Shown here: in pieces, positions 45,177 through 54,294 of the stretch
Layout: the number at the start of each line of letters is the position of its first letter
Position numbering within the stretch: position 1 is the stretch's first letter
Origin: Crocosphaera sp.
GTDB lineage: Bacteria; Cyanobacteriota; Cyanobacteriia; Cyanobacteriales; Microcystaceae
Direction: 5' to 3'
NCBI GenBank assembly: GCA_030065205.1
Contig: JASJDN010000002.1
Span: 26,018 to 90,017, forward strand
Length of the DNA stretch: 64,000 nt
Notes under the pieces: model-generated
Databases searched by the model: none
Seen by the model: the letters and a program-made list of their open reading frames with translations, nothing else
What the model was told of the DNA's origin: nothing
Made by a program: the position numbers and the translations under genes

Positions 45177-45644
45177 TTATTCCCCAGGAGGCAAATATTT
45201 TCCTTCATCTTTCGTTTTGGGCGGTAGCCCTAAAGTTTCTCTATACTTTTCACTCACTGAGTCTAATAATTCAGCATCCCCAGTCTTCTTTAGCTGTTGA
45301 CTTCTTGACTCAAGCATATCTAGCTGTTCATCTTTAGTTTTAGGCAAGTAGCGGCCGAGCAATAATCCTATAGCTCCTGTGGTTAATCCTGAAAGATGAG
45401 CTAATAAGATACCTTTAATAGAAGAAAGAATGGATAATGTAAGTATAATCCCTGTACCACTGAACGCAATTGCCATAAGGGCTTCTGTGGATAATACACT
45501 AAGAAGTTGAGCGAACTGAGCAGAGCGTTCTGTTTATTGAATAAGTCTATAAAGAACATCTCCCTGCTGAAATCCCTGTTTAGCCAAGTTTGCGAGTTTT
45601 TCAAGGCGATTTTGAGCCTTGTTCTGATCTTGGGAATCAGGCAC
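45177..45644 (-). pseudogene. Membrane protein gene interrupted by an in-frame TAA
   Basis: The first segment starts at GTG 45644, two bases after the stop of the upstream gene, with GGGAGG at ideal distance, and reads to TAA at 45534-45536 (36 residues, ending VLYRLIQ). The same frame then stays open for another 119 codons, TERSAQFAQLLSVLSTEAL and on through a membrane segment (GIILTLSILSSIKGILLAHL) to a stop at 45177. A single base change would restore a 155-residue protein. Either it is a recent nonsense mutation, or translation restarts at ATG 45476 (99 residues). Function unknown. Confidence 0.6.
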
Positions 45645-45646
45645 TT

Positions 45647-46156
45647 CTACAAACCTCCCTCGGCATATAATTCATTCAACTCCTGCTCCAAGGATTGTAG
45701 TAGTGAACGTGCTTTCTCTAGTTGATCTTCAAACCTGTTTGATACTTCTTCAGGGCTGATTAAACTCTGATCGATCAAACGAAAAAGATACATAAAAACC
45801 CAACTAGCAATGAATAGACTTAATCCAAGTGATAGAGGCTCTTTAACTGGCGAAATATCTGAAAGGAATACTCTTAAAACTCGGCCAATGTTTTCCAATT
45901 GCTCACGTAAATACGAACTTCGGACAAAACTGGCACAAAGATTTATCAAATCGGAGGATATCTCGAATGTCTTTAATAGCATTAGCGCAACTCCGAAACT
46001 TCTAAATGTTTTAGTGATTTTCAATAACGTTTCAATCAGTTTATGCAGTTTAAATACTCTTTGATACTGCATTTCTGCCTCAGAAATTTGCATCCGCAGA
46101 TATTCTGCTGCTTCTTTAGCTTCATTGATTACTTCATTATCTGTCATAACTGTCAT
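45647..46156 (-). CDS. Membrane protein of unknown function
   Basis: 169 residues. A helical N-terminal half (about 1-60) is followed by amphipathic segments and one clear membrane helix (PLSLGLSLFIASWVFMYLF, about 107-125). It ends in a coiled coil (RFEDQLEKARSLLQSLEQELNELY). It overlaps the ribosome site of the next, interrupted gene, so the two form an operon. No family recognised. Confidence 0.6.
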   Translation of the reverse strand: MTVMTDNEVINEAKEAAEYLRMQISEAEMQYQRVFKLHKLIETLLKITKTFRSFGVALMLLKTFEISSDLINLCASFVRSSYLREQLENIGRVLRVFLSDISPVKEPLSLGLSLFIASWVFMYLFRLIDQSLISPEEVSNRFEDQLEKARSLLQSLEQELNELYAEGGL

Positions 46157-46215
46157 AATCCAGTATCCTCATTAAACATATTAAGAAGAAGTTGATAATC
46201 AAAAGTAGATTTAAT

Positions 46216-47217
46216 TTAAGCTTGAGCTACATTATTAACCACCTCTTTTAAAACTGCGGGAGTGGGAGCAAAATGGTCTAGGGTTAATTGTTCGGGATAG
46301 GTAGAAAATTCGGGTAATACTTCCTGAATAAAGGCTTCTGCTGCTTTAGAACGATAACGATTAGGATTAATAATCACGGATAACGTTCGATTAACCGTAA
46401 CTTCATCTAAACTAGCCACATAAATTTCTCCCATTTTCACCTCTTTTTCAATGGCAGTAATAGAAACAAAAGCAGCCCCTAACCCGGATTGAACGGCGTT
46501 TTTAATGGCTTCAATGGAGTTTAATTCCATTTCAATCTTCAGACGTTTGGTATCAATATCACAGCGAGTTAACACCTTATCAATCACCTTACGAATGGTT
46601 GATTGAGCATCCAAACTAATAAAATTAAGACGATATAAATCTTCTTTTTGAACCTTTTCAACTTTAGCCAAAGGATGATCAACCGGTAAAATTAAAGCCA
46701 GTTCATCCTCAGCATAGGGAATAATTTTCAGGGTATCTTGTAACTCTCCAGGGACTTCACCCCCGATGATTGCCAGATCAACCTGTCCATTGGCCACCCC
46801 CCAAGAAGTGCGTCGCGTCGAATGAACCTGTAACTGTACCGCCACATCCGGGTATTTTTGCCGAAATAAACCAATCATGCGCGGTAAAAGATAAGTCCCT
46901 GTGGTTTGAGACGCACCCACAATGAGCGTCCCCCCCTGAAGATTTTGTAAATCTTCGATCGCCCGACAGGTTTCTTGACAGAGGGTAATAATTTTTTCCC
47001 CGTAGGATAATAATAAATGGCCTGCTTCAGTTAATTGCGCTTTACGTCCACCGCGATCAAATAAGGGTACATTCAACTGTTTTTCGAGATTCTGCACTTG
47101 CAGACTTACCGCAGGTTGAGACACATACAACGTATCCGCCGCTCGTTTAAAACTCCCCTCAGCAGCGATCGCTTTGAGGATACGCAATTGATCTAAAGTG
47201 AAAGGAATATCCGACAT
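46216..47217 (-). CDS. rbcR: RbcR-type LysR transcriptional regulator
   Basis: 333 residues. Winged HTH at the N-terminus ([38 protein letters not shown]), then a LysR effector domain with [19 protein letters not shown]. This is the cyanobacterial RbcR/YcfF branch, which activates Calvin cycle genes such as rbcLS in response to carbon metabolites. The gene is divergent from the NnrU-family gene with a 192-base gap that should contain its operator. The CmpR/NdhR paralogues are similar, so the name is likely but not certain. Confidence 0.8.
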   Translation of the reverse strand: MSDIPFTLDQLRILKAIAAEGSFKRAADTLYVSQPAVSLQVQNLEKQLNVPLFDRGGRKAQLTEAGHLLLSYGEKIITLCQETCRAIEDLQNLQGGTLIVGASQTTGTYLLPRMIGLFRQKYPDVAVQLQVHSTRRTSWGVANGQVDLAIIGGEVPGELQDTLKIIPYAEDELALILPVDHPLAKVEKVQKEDLYRLNFISLDAQSTIRKVIDKVLTRCDIDTKRLKIEMELNSIEAIKNAVQSGLGAAFVSITAIEKEVKMGEIYVASLDEVTVNRTLSVIINPNRYRSKAAEAFIQEVLPEFSTYPEQLTLDHFAPTPAVLKEVVNNVAQA

Positions 47218-47409
47218 AGGTTCATCAAAAAAAGAATTTTATTAGTCATCAGTTAAGGCCATATCAGTTATCAGTTTTTTGGGTTATCGTTCACTGTTTG
47301 CTGCTCGACAATAACTGTTACTGATGATGACAGTAGCACAACACGGGGATCAATTTACTTTACGATAGTTAACAGTCAGAAAATTTATACAGAAGGAAAG
47401 ATCAAAAAC

Positions 47410-48126
47410 ATGGGACTACCCACCTGGTTAACCCCTAGTCATGGGATTATCTTAGCACTCCTATTAGGATTTGCCGTTGCTCACAGTGGCCTGGCCGCTT
47501 TACGGCCTTGGGGAGAGGAAAAAATTGGGGCCAGACTGTATCGTGTTTTATTCGCTTTGGTCAGTATTCCCTTAGCCACCATTTTAATTATCTACTTTTT
47601 TAATCATCGTTACGACGGCCAACTGTTATGGCAAGTGCAAGGGGTTCCAGGGGTTAAGTGGACGGTTTGGGGGTTATCGGTTGTCTCTTTCTTGTTTCTG
47701 TATCCAGCAACATTTAATCTCCTAGAAATTGCTGCGATCGCTAAACCCCAAGTGCATCTCTACGAAAGCGGTATTTTAAGGGTATGTCGTCATCCCCAAA
47801 TGGTAGGCCAGGTGATCTGGTGTATTGCCCATACCTTATGGATAGGAACAACCTTTACGTTAGTAACTTCTTTAGGTTTAGTCGCCCATCATTTATTTGC
47901 CGTTTGGCATGGGGACTATCGTCTCAAAAAACGCTACGGAGACGCTTTTGTGAAGGTAAAGGAGCGAACCTCCATTATTCCTTTTTTAGCCATCTTACAG
48001 GGTCGTCAAACCTTTAAATGGGAAGAATTTTTACGCCCTGCTTATGTTGGGGTGTTAGGGTTTGTGGCCTTATTGTGGTGGGGTCATCCTTGGCTGATGC
48101 AAGTTACATCAAGAGTGCCTTGGTAA
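47410..48126 (+). CDS. NnrU/zeta-carotene isomerase-like membrane protein
   Basis: 238 residues with about six membrane helices. The conserved part is FAVAHSGLAALRPWGEEKIGARLYR, then VCRHPQMVGQVIWCIAHTLWIG and HHLFAVWHGDYRL. The spaced histidines suit heme or metal binding, as in plant Z-ISO (15-cis-zeta-carotene isomerase), which belongs to the NnrU family. In a cyanobacterium that function may be unnecessary because CrtH is present. The family is secure, the reaction is not. Confidence 0.78.
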   Translation: MGLPTWLTPSHGIILALLLGFAVAHSGLAALRPWGEEKIGARLYRVLFALVSIPLATILIIYFFNHRYDGQLLWQVQGVPGVKWTVWGLSVVSFLFLYPATFNLLEIAAIAKPQVHLYESGILRVCRHPQMVGQVIWCIAHTLWIGTTFTLVTSLGLVAHHLFAVWHGDYRLKKRYGDAFVKVKERTSIIPFLAILQGRQTFKWEEFLRPAYVGVLGFVALLWWGHPWLMQVTSRVPW

Positions 48127-48266
48127 GATTCTTTCACTTGTTAAATAATTTGTCTTTTGTAATGTTAACTAAATTCGTTAATGTTATCCTAATATTAGTG
48201 ATAGCTATTGCTTGATTTTTTTGAGTATGAACAAGCATATCCAAAGAAGTTAAAGGAAAATTGAAC

Positions 48267-48692
48267 ATGAGTGATATATCTACTACTAAACAAAACAATA
48301 ATAATAAACAGAAAATTTATGATGAGGCATTATTAGCACGAAGTGAACTATATAAAGCCAAAAATAAGGCGATTGCAAAGTCAGAAGACCTAGCGAAAAG
48401 ATGTTTATTTGAAATGGTAATTGCTTACTGCTCTTTTTTAATTTGTGTATTTGGAGTATGGACAATTACTGATGTGTCTGATCCCTCACTACAAAATGAT
48501 TTTAATATTAGGCAATTTTCTCAAGAACTGACATCTAATCGATGGATACTAGGTAGCTTAACCATAGGAATCATAGCGTCTCTTCTTTGGTCATCTGATA
48601 CGATGAAGAAAACACAATTAAGAACAAAAATTCATAAAGCTAATAAAGTTTTATCTAAATTAGATCAAGAACTCTTTGGTATTGAGAGTTAA
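48267..48692 (+). CDS. Two-helix membrane protein of unknown function
   Basis: 141 residues from ATG 48267 (MSDIST), with AAAGGAAAA upstream. A polar, Asn/Lys-rich N-terminus leads to two membrane helices (about 49-68 and 93-110) and a helical C-tail. Followed nine bases later by another short gene, so they are probably one operon. No family recognised. Confidence 0.6.
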   Translation: MSDISTTKQNNNNKQKIYDEALLARSELYKAKNKAIAKSEDLAKRCLFEMVIAYCSFLICVFGVWTITDVSDPSLQNDFNIRQFSQELTSNRWILGSLTIGIIASLLWSSDTMKKTQLRTKIHKANKVLSKLDQELFGIES

Positions 48693-48701
48693 CTAATAGG
48701 A

Positions 48702-48980
48702 ATGATTATAAGAGTAAATAAGGAAAACGCTCCCCAATTAGTTGATTCATTGTTGGAAGAGTATAAAAATTTATTAGAAGAACAAAAACAGATTAGACAT
48801 TCATTCAACTCTCAAGTATATGAACAATCTTTCGTCCCACTAACTTCAATACCTCAACCACGAGCAATAAAACCTAGCTCAACCCAATCTTTCCCACAGA
48901 ATATCAAATCACAACTCGAAACCGAACCTATTGAACCCACCACGAAACCCCAAGATGATGAAGATTTGAATAATCCCTAA
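48702..48980 (+). CDS. Small soluble protein of unknown function
   Basis: 92 residues. The first 40 form a helix (NAPQLVDSLLEEYKNLLEEQKQIRHSF). The rest is a disordered, Pro/Ser/Thr-rich acidic tail (IEPTTKPQDDEDLNNP). No signal or membrane segment. It follows the two-helix membrane protein by nine bases and is probably its cytoplasmic partner. Confidence 0.55.
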   Translation: MIIRVNKENAPQLVDSLLEEYKNLLEEQKQIRHSFNSQVYEQSFVPLTSIPQPRAIKPSSTQSFPQNIKSQLETEPIEPTTKPQDDEDLNNP

Positions 48981-49080
48981 AACGAAGTTCTATATATAGA
49001 CTAAGATGATAAGCAAAGTATTTTGTTTTTTACCTCAGAGGTTATCCGTATTTTGACTATTCATCGGTTACACTTTACAA

Positions 49081-49108
49081 GAAAAAGCCAGGAAAAATCC
49101 TAGCTTTC
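49081..49108 (-). terminator. Terminator of the small secreted peptide gene
   Basis: On the minus strand, AAGCTAGGA / TCCTGGCTT stem then TTTTTC, 50 bases past the stop at 49158. Confidence 0.6.
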
Positions 49109-49157
49109 TCCAACGTTTAGGTGTGTTGTGGTCGGAGTTTAAGAACGATAGTGACAT

Positions 49158-49325
49158 TTAGCAGTCATCTTTTTCGTCCCCAGGACAGTCTTTACCATAA
49201 GTAGTAGCACTATCGGCAAAAGGGTTAGACGTAGCGACGGCCATGGTTTCCACACCGAAAAACACAAGAAGGGAAATCGCCATGATGGTTGCTAGTTTAC
49301 GCTTGAGTGTTAGTTTGTTGTTCAT
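49158..49325 (-). CDS. 55-residue secreted peptide with two cysteines
   Basis: Not caught by a standard length cut-off. Strong ribosome site AAGGAG, 10 bases before the ATG. A signal peptide covers residues 1-31 (KRK then LATIMAISLLVFFGVETMAVA). The predicted mature peptide of about 24 residues is acidic and ends CPGDEKDDC, with C47 and C55 placed for one disulfide. It has its own terminator. No family recognised. Its TTYG is not a splicease site: there is no GG leader. Possible roles are a secreted signal or metal-binding peptide, but this is speculation. Confidence 0.65.
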   Translation of the reverse strand: MNNKLTLKRKLATIMAISLLVFFGVETMAVATSNPFADSATTYGKDCPGDEKDDC

Positions 49326-49513
49326 GGTTGGGTCATCTCCTTAACTCACACCTGGTCAGAGGGTGTCTTTAATAGTTGGTTACCCTCTACTCTCATCATA
49401 AGAATCCTTTGTTAGAATGTCAGTCCCATTAATCGTTAATTTTTCCCATCCATTACAGGAGGCAACATGGAATTAAGTAGAAAATAGTAGAATAAAACTA
49501 TTTTAGATGAGAA

Positions 49514-50926
49514 GTGTTTTTTACAAGCCTGATCACATCAGGAATTTTTGTTTTAATCGATATTATCATTAATGCGATCGCTATGAAACCTAAAAACTGG
49601 GATCTATTCCTCAAAGATGTTGCCAATGATCAAAATTTGAAAGGAAGATTAAGAGAAATTTTTTTAGTACGGTTTGCTTACGAAAATTGGCGCAAACCGG
49701 ATACAGAAGTATGGGAACTAGCAGAAGCAGCGAGTCACGAAACGTATAAAAAACAAATGACAGAACTCTATAGTTCTTTTTCTAGTGAAAAAACCAATGG
49801 TTGTCCTGAATTAGATCCCCGCAGCAAAGGACCCGGAAAATTTCAAATCTTACGAGAATGGTTAAAAGATATCAAACATCCTGAATGGCTCAGAGACATT
49901 ACAGATCCTGTTAGTCCTCTTCCTCCTCCCCCTACTGGTGATTATATTTCTCGTCCTCCCATTGAATCAGATTGTTGTCTTCAGATTCTTCAACCTGGGT
50001 CATTAATACGAATTAAAGCCCCTGAAAAAATGGGAAAAACTTCCCTTTTGAAGTTAATTTTAGACTATGCAGACGATAATGATTATCGCAAAGTTTACCT
50101 AAACCTTCGCTCTGCTGAATCAGCAATGTTTAGCAGTTTGGATAAATTTTTACGTTGGTTTTGTGCCAATATTAGCAGAGAATTAGGCTTAAAACCACAA
50201 CTCGATGATTATTGGGATGAGGAGTTATTTGGCAGTTTAGTGAGTTGTAAAACCTACTTTCAAAGTTATGTTTTAGAAAATATTGATCGCCCTTTAGTTT
50301 TGGGTTTAGATAATTTAGATCGCATCTTTGAATATGTAGAGATTGCTCAAGATTTTTTACCCATGTTACGCTATTGGCACGAAGAAGCCAATAATTTAGA
50401 AATTTGGCAAAACCTACGTTTAGTGATTGCGAATTCCACGGAAGTTTATATCAAATTAGATGCAAATCAATCTCCGTTTAATGTAGGAAAACAAGTTAAA
50501 TTACCAGGATTTAATTTAGAACAAGTCTTAAAATTAGCCAAAGTTTATAAATTAGATTGGTCTGGAAATATTGAACAAGAACAGTTTACTAAAGATTTAA
50601 TTGAGATGGTAGGGGGTCATCCTTATTTGATTGATTTAGCTTTAAAAGCTTTAGCTTCTAAGAAAATTTCCTCAGATAAACTATTAGCAGAAGCCCCAAC
50701 CCAAGGAGGAATTTATAGTAGTCATTTACGTCGTCATTGGGATAATTTACAATCCTCTCCTGAATTAGCTGATGCTATGAAAGAAGTGGTAAAAAATGAT
50801 ACTGGCGTACAATTAGAACCATCGGCTGCTTATAAATTAGAAAGTATGGGACTCATTGCTTTAGTAGGAGATGAAGCACAACCCAGTTGTCAATTATATC
50901 ATCGTTATTTTGCTGACAATCTTTAG
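49514..50926 (+). CDS. AAA-like domain ATPase
   Basis: 470 residues from GTG 49514; an internal ATG at 49583 (MKPKNW) is an alternative that removes a hydrophobic N-terminal segment. Residues 25-110 form a helical domain (DWLFLK-like start, then WELAEAASHETYKKQ). A proline spacer precedes an AAA-like (PF14516) NTPase: Walker A APEKMGKTSLL, Walker B-like LVLGLDNLDRIFE, and a VGGHPYLIDLAL sensor region. These proteins are common in cyanobacteria, often next to TIR or CHAT effectors, but no such domain is visible here. Possible signalling or conflict role. Confidence 0.72.
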   Translation: MFFTSLITSGIFVLIDIIINAIAMKPKNWDLFLKDVANDQNLKGRLREIFLVRFAYENWRKPDTEVWELAEAASHETYKKQMTELYSSFSSEKTNGCPELDPRSKGPGKFQILREWLKDIKHPEWLRDITDPVSPLPPPPTGDYISRPPIESDCCLQILQPGSLIRIKAPEKMGKTSLLKLILDYADDNDYRKVYLNLRSAESAMFSSLDKFLRWFCANISRELGLKPQLDDYWDEELFGSLVSCKTYFQSYVLENIDRPLVLGLDNLDRIFEYVEIAQDFLPMLRYWHEEANNLEIWQNLRLVIANSTEVYIKLDANQSPFNVGKQVKLPGFNLEQVLKLAKVYKLDWSGNIEQEQFTKDLIEMVGGHPYLIDLALKALASKKISSDKLLAEAPTQGGIYSSHLRRHWDNLQSSPELADAMKEVVKNDTGVQLEPSAAYKLESMGLIALVGDEAQPSCQLYHRYFADNL

Positions 50927-50950
50927 AAAACAGTTAATTAAATTAACACC

Positions 50951-51541
50951 ATGCTATTAAACTATAATCCCCGTCATTGTTTACCCTCTGCTGAAGATTT
51001 ACTGGACTCTGATGATACCCCTGTGGATAACGAACTACAAGGCTTAATTCCCCATGTTCTCAAAGATATTTTAGCCTTAATTTGGGAAGAAAGAATGGAC
51101 TGGTATTTTGGTGTGGATATGGGAATTTATTATGATCCTTATCAGCCTGCGATTGTTCCTGATGGCTTTTTAAGGTTATCTTATGTATTGTGGGAAGAAC
51201 AAAAAGTTCCGACTGTTGTGTTAGAAGTTGTTTCCCATAAAAGGAGAAAAGAATATACAGAAAAGAAATATTTTTATGCTCAGATGGCAGTGTTATATTA
51301 CGTTATTTATAACCCTTTAAGAAAAAGAAAACCTCGTTTAGAAGTGTATCAATTAAATAGTGGAGAGTATGAATTATTACAAAGTGAACCGGTTTGGTTA
51401 GCAGAAATCAATTTAGGAATCGGTAGAGAAATAGGAATTTATCAAGGCGTTGAACGAGAATGGTTATATTGGTATAATAAAGAAGGTAAACGCTATTTAA
51501 CCCCTCAAGAAGAAGCTAAAAAAGCACAAAAACAAGTTTGA
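50951..51541 (+). pseudogene. Uma2 family protein, 3' end truncated by a stop and a MITE
   Basis: Paralogue of the gene at 52932, with stretches of near-identical DNA. 196 residues remain, ending KKAQKQV at a TGA. In the same frame the DNA still reads EVQEREKLL up to the MITE at 51569. Beyond the MITE it reads EERLRSLGIEPNEL and stop, matching the paralogue end KLLEERLRSLG. It also lacks about 12 residues (SVGVPRIIDSDL) present in the paralogue. The nuclease core (VPTVVLEVVSHKRRKEY, YAQMAVLYYVIYNP) is intact, so the shortened protein may still fold. Confidence 0.8.
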
Positions 51542-51568
51542 GAAGTTCAAGAAAGAGAAAAATTACTA

Positions 51569-51700
51569 TAGCAATCAGGTTTCAGTTGTGAGAAAATGAC
51601 CAAGAGGATTTAACAGTGTTAAATCCCTACAAGGGTGGATTTGTAGGGACATAATACCATTATGTCCTCATCATTTCTCACATATCATTACTGATTGTTA
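51569..51700 (+). mobile_element. Complete TA-type MITE inserted in a Uma2 gene, copy C
   Basis: Ends TAGCAATCAG and CTGATTGTTA form terminal inverted repeats. The element is flanked by TA on both sides (51567-51568 and 51701-51702), the target duplication of IS630/Tc1-mariner elements. 132 bases with no ORF. Partial copies lie at 18983-19095 (reverse) and 22396-22496. The empty site is visible in the Uma2 paralogue at 52932-53615. Confidence 0.85.
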
Positions 51701-51778
51701 TAGAAGAAAGACTTAGAAGCTTGGGTATTGAGCCGAATGAATTATAAAATAGTAATACCAGTTCTCATAAATAGCTAG

Positions 51779-51880
51779 AGAGATTGCTTCGGGGTGTTTT
51801 CAATAAAATTCAAAGCTTACTGTTGATATTTCCCCTCGCAATGACAAGTTTGGTAAGGTGGGCATTGTCCACCTTTTCTT
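51779..51880. repeat. Dispersed repeats
   Basis: The first part (51779-51826) is the reverse complement of 17761-17808 (AGATTGCTTCGGGG start). The second is a palindrome, AAGGTGGGCATTGTCCACCTT, near 51854. Beyond the remains of the Uma2 3' end (51701-51745), no other gene is visible in 51542-52130. Confidence 0.6.
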
Positions 51881-52130
51881 CGAGGGATAAATCAGTATTA
51901 AAAGAACTACTATCAAAGTAAAATCTACTTTTGCCAATAGATATTTACTCATCAAACACTCCTCAAACTTAAATTATTTTAATATCTGAGACATTCTGAT
52001 AAAAAAATTGTTACTTGGAAAGATTAGAGCATTAGAAGTTAAATAAGTCGGTGGGTATAATAAAATATAAACGTTCGTAGTGATAATGGTTATAATGATT
52101 TTGGGTGTCAATATAGCCAAAAATCAAACT

Positions 52131-52379
52131 ATGCAACTCTCTATTCCAGATTCTATTATACAATCTATTCGCTTACCAGAAAAACGTCTTGAAAGTGAAC
52201 TACGAAAAGAATTAGCTGTTAGTTTATATCAACAAGAATTACTATCTTTTGGAAAAGCTAGAGAATTAGCAGACATGGAACATCATCAATTTAGTCAATT
52301 ATTAGGAGAAAGAGGGATCAATCGACATTATACTCAACAAGAATTAGAAGAAGATTTAAACTATGCCCGTCATCAGTAA
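52131..52379 (+). CDS. UPF0175 family protein, probable antitoxin
   Basis: 82 residues from ATG 52131 (MQLSIPDSII); upstream in-frame ATGs give an odd hydrophobic extension. The body is ELAVSLYQQELLSFGKARELADMEHHQFSQLLGERGI, an HTH-like UPF0175 fold. These proteins pair with DUF3368 PIN proteins as toxin-antitoxin modules. It overlaps the PIN gene by 17 bases, so translation is coupled. Antitoxin function is inferred from the pairing. Confidence 0.82.
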   Translation: MQLSIPDSIIQSIRLPEKRLESELRKELAVSLYQQELLSFGKARELADMEHHQFSQLLGERGINRHYTQQELEEDLNYARHQ

Positions 52380-52857
52380 TACGTCCCCATTACTTAATTT
52401 AGGAATCATTAACCAACTTCATCTTGTTAGAGAACAATTTAGAGAGATTATTATTCCTAATGCTGTTTTAAGGGAGTTAAGAATTAACGAAAATATTCCA
52501 GGTTCCTTACAATTAAGAGAAGCGATTGATGCTTCTTGGATAAAAGTTAAATCAGTAGAAAATAAAGCTTTTGTTGAATTATTAAAACGGGAATTAGACG
52601 AAGGAGAATCCGAAACTATTGCTTTAGCTATTGAATTGAAAGCAGATTTCATCTTGCTTGATGAAAGAGATGGACGAAAAATTGCTAGAAGTTTAGGGTT
52701 AAATATAACTGGTGTTTTAGGAATTCTCTTAAGAGGATGGGAGAAAGGCAATGTATCATCAGTAAAGACAATTATCAATCAGTTACGTTCAGATTCACAC
52801 TTTCATATTGCCTCTCATTTGGAAGAACAAATTTTAAGAGAAACAGGAGAATTATAG
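52363..52857 (+). CDS. PIN domain (DUF3368) ribonuclease toxin
   Basis: 164 residues. PIN acidic residues are in SNTSPLLNLG (first, as Asn/Ser-rich variant), DEGESETIALAIEL, and FILLDERDGRKIARSLGL. The LGLNITGVLGILL segment is the DUF3368 signature. PIN toxins cleave RNA and are held inactive by the partner. It lies between two Uma2 paralogues, so the module may have split or moved with them. Confidence 0.85.
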   Translation: MPVISNTSPLLNLGIINQLHLVREQFREIIIPNAVLRELRINENIPGSLQLREAIDASWIKVKSVENKAFVELLKRELDEGESETIALAIELKADFILLDERDGRKIARSLGLNITGVLGILLRGWEKGNVSSVKTIINQLRSDSHFHIASHLEEQILRETGEL

Positions 52858-52931
52858 TAATAATAGTAACAAGAGAATATTCTAATGATAGAATAAAATA
52901 AAATCTTCCCAAGCGAATTCAATTTCTAACA

Positions 52932-53615
52932 ATGTTATTAAACTATAATCCCCATGATTGTTTACCCTCTGCTGAAGATTTACCTGACTGTGATGATACT
53001 CCTGTGGATAATGAAATACATATTTTAGTTCCCCAAGTGTTACAAATTATTTTAGCCACCCTTTGGGCTGATAGAATGGACTGGTATTTTGGCATTAATA
53101 TGGGAATTTATTATGACCCTGAAAACCCTACAGATGTGATTGTTCCCGACGGGTTTTTAAGCGTAGGAGTTCCCCGTATTATTGATTCAGATTTGAGGTT
53201 ATCTTATGTGTTATGGGATGAATTGGTTATCCCCACAATGGTGTTAGAAGTGGTATCTCAAACCAGACGAGGAGAATATACTCAAAAGAAAGAAGATTAC
53301 GCAAAAATGGGAGTGTTATATTATGTCATTTATAACCCTTTAAGAAAAAGAAAACCTCGTTTAGAAGTGTATCAATTAAACAATGGAGAGTATGAATTAT
53401 TAGGAGGGGAACCGGTTTGGTTAGCAGAAATCAATTTAGGAATCGGTAGAGAAAAAGGGGTTTATCAAGGAATCGAACGAGAATGGTTATATTGGTATAA
53501 TCGAGAAGGTAAACGGTATTTAACCCCTCAAGAAGAAGCGAAAAAAGCACAAGAAAGAGCAAAATTACTCGAAGAAAGACTGAGAAGCTTGGGGGTTGAT
53601 CTCAATGATATATAA
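52932..53615 (+). CDS. Uma2 family protein, intact paralogue of the broken gene upstream
   Basis: 227 residues. VPDGFLSVGV, MVLEVVSQTRRGEYTQKKEDYAKMGVLYYVIYNP and VWLAEINLGIGREKGVY make up the Uma2 nuclease fold. The C-terminal coiled coil (EEAKKAQERAKLLEERLRSLG) is complete. It gives the empty-site reference for the MITE insertion at 51569. High similarity to the 50951 copy implies a recent tandem duplication, with the PIN toxin-antitoxin pair between the copies. Confidence 0.87.
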   Translation: MLLNYNPHDCLPSAEDLPDCDDTPVDNEIHILVPQVLQIILATLWADRMDWYFGINMGIYYDPENPTDVIVPDGFLSVGVPRIIDSDLRLSYVLWDELVIPTMVLEVVSQTRRGEYTQKKEDYAKMGVLYYVIYNPLRKRKPRLEVYQLNNGEYELLGGEPVWLAEINLGIGREKGVYQGIEREWLYWYNREGKRYLTPQEEAKKAQERAKLLEERLRSLGVDLNDI

Positions 53616-53661
53616 CTTAGGAATTTGACATTATCATTAAACTAGAAACCATTAAACTCTT

Positions 53662-54219
53662 ATGATACAAACCACTCAAACAATCAGTGATCAAGAACTA
53701 ATGAAACTCAGTTCTCAAAACCCAGAATTGAGATTTGAACGTAACGCAGATGGAACTTTAGTAACTATGGCACCTACAGGAAAAATATCAGGAAATAGAG
53801 AAATCAAAGCAGGTGCTTATGTATTCACCTGGGTACAAGAAAATGACTTAGGAGAGGTATTTAGTTCCAGTACAGGGTTTAAACTGCCCAATGGTGCAGT
53901 TCGTTCTCCTGATGTTGCTTTTGTAGCAAAAGATCGCCTACCTTTGGGATGGGATGAAGGAGAAGACGAATTTTTCAATTTAGCCCCAGATTTTGTGATT
54001 GAAATTAGGTCAAAAACTGATAATCTAGAGGTGTTAAAAAATAAAATGGAAGAGTATCGGGAGAATGGGGTTAAGTTAGGTTGGTTAATTGATCGCCATA
54101 ACCGTCAAGCTTTAGTTTATCGTCAAGATGGTTCGATTACTATTTATCCTGCTGATGCAATTTTAAACGGAGAAAATGTTATTCCTGGGTTTACTTTCAC
54201 TTTAAAAATTTTACTGTAG
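53662..54219 (+). CDS. Uma2 family protein, different branch
   Basis: 185 residues, not a close copy of its neighbour. Sequence: FNLAPDFVIEIRSKTDNLEVLKNKMEEYRENGVKLGWLIDRHNR with SSSTGFKLPNGAVRSPDVAFVAKDRL, the classic Uma2 core with Asp, Glu and Lys-containing active site. No C-terminal coiled coil. A convergent terminator with the GH57 gene lies at 54233-54271. Confidence 0.87.
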   Translation: MIQTTQTISDQELMKLSSQNPELRFERNADGTLVTMAPTGKISGNREIKAGAYVFTWVQENDLGEVFSSSTGFKLPNGAVRSPDVAFVAKDRLPLGWDEGEDEFFNLAPDFVIEIRSKTDNLEVLKNKMEEYRENGVKLGWLIDRHNRQALVYRQDGSITIYPADAILNGENVIPGFTFTLKILL

Positions 54220-54232
54220 TCGGAATGGCTAA

Positions 54233-54271
54233 AAGAAAAAAAAGATCGCCCCTTAATTAAAGAAGCGATCC
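54233..54271 (-). terminator. Terminator of the GH57 gene
   Basis: On the minus strand, GATCGCTTC / GGGGCGATC hairpin followed by eight T. It lies between convergent genes. Confidence 0.8.
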
Positions 54272-54294
54272 TTGAAAGTGTACCCAACAAAGAC

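Noticed and set aside
45401..45604. Minus-strand frame of 67 codons
   Set aside because: Overlaps the interrupted membrane protein gene in another frame, and its start lacks a ribosome site.
49158..49325. TTYG in the secreted peptide as a splicease site
   Set aside because: It has a Sec-type signal peptide, no Nif11 leader and no GG site, and lies 18 kb from the maturase.
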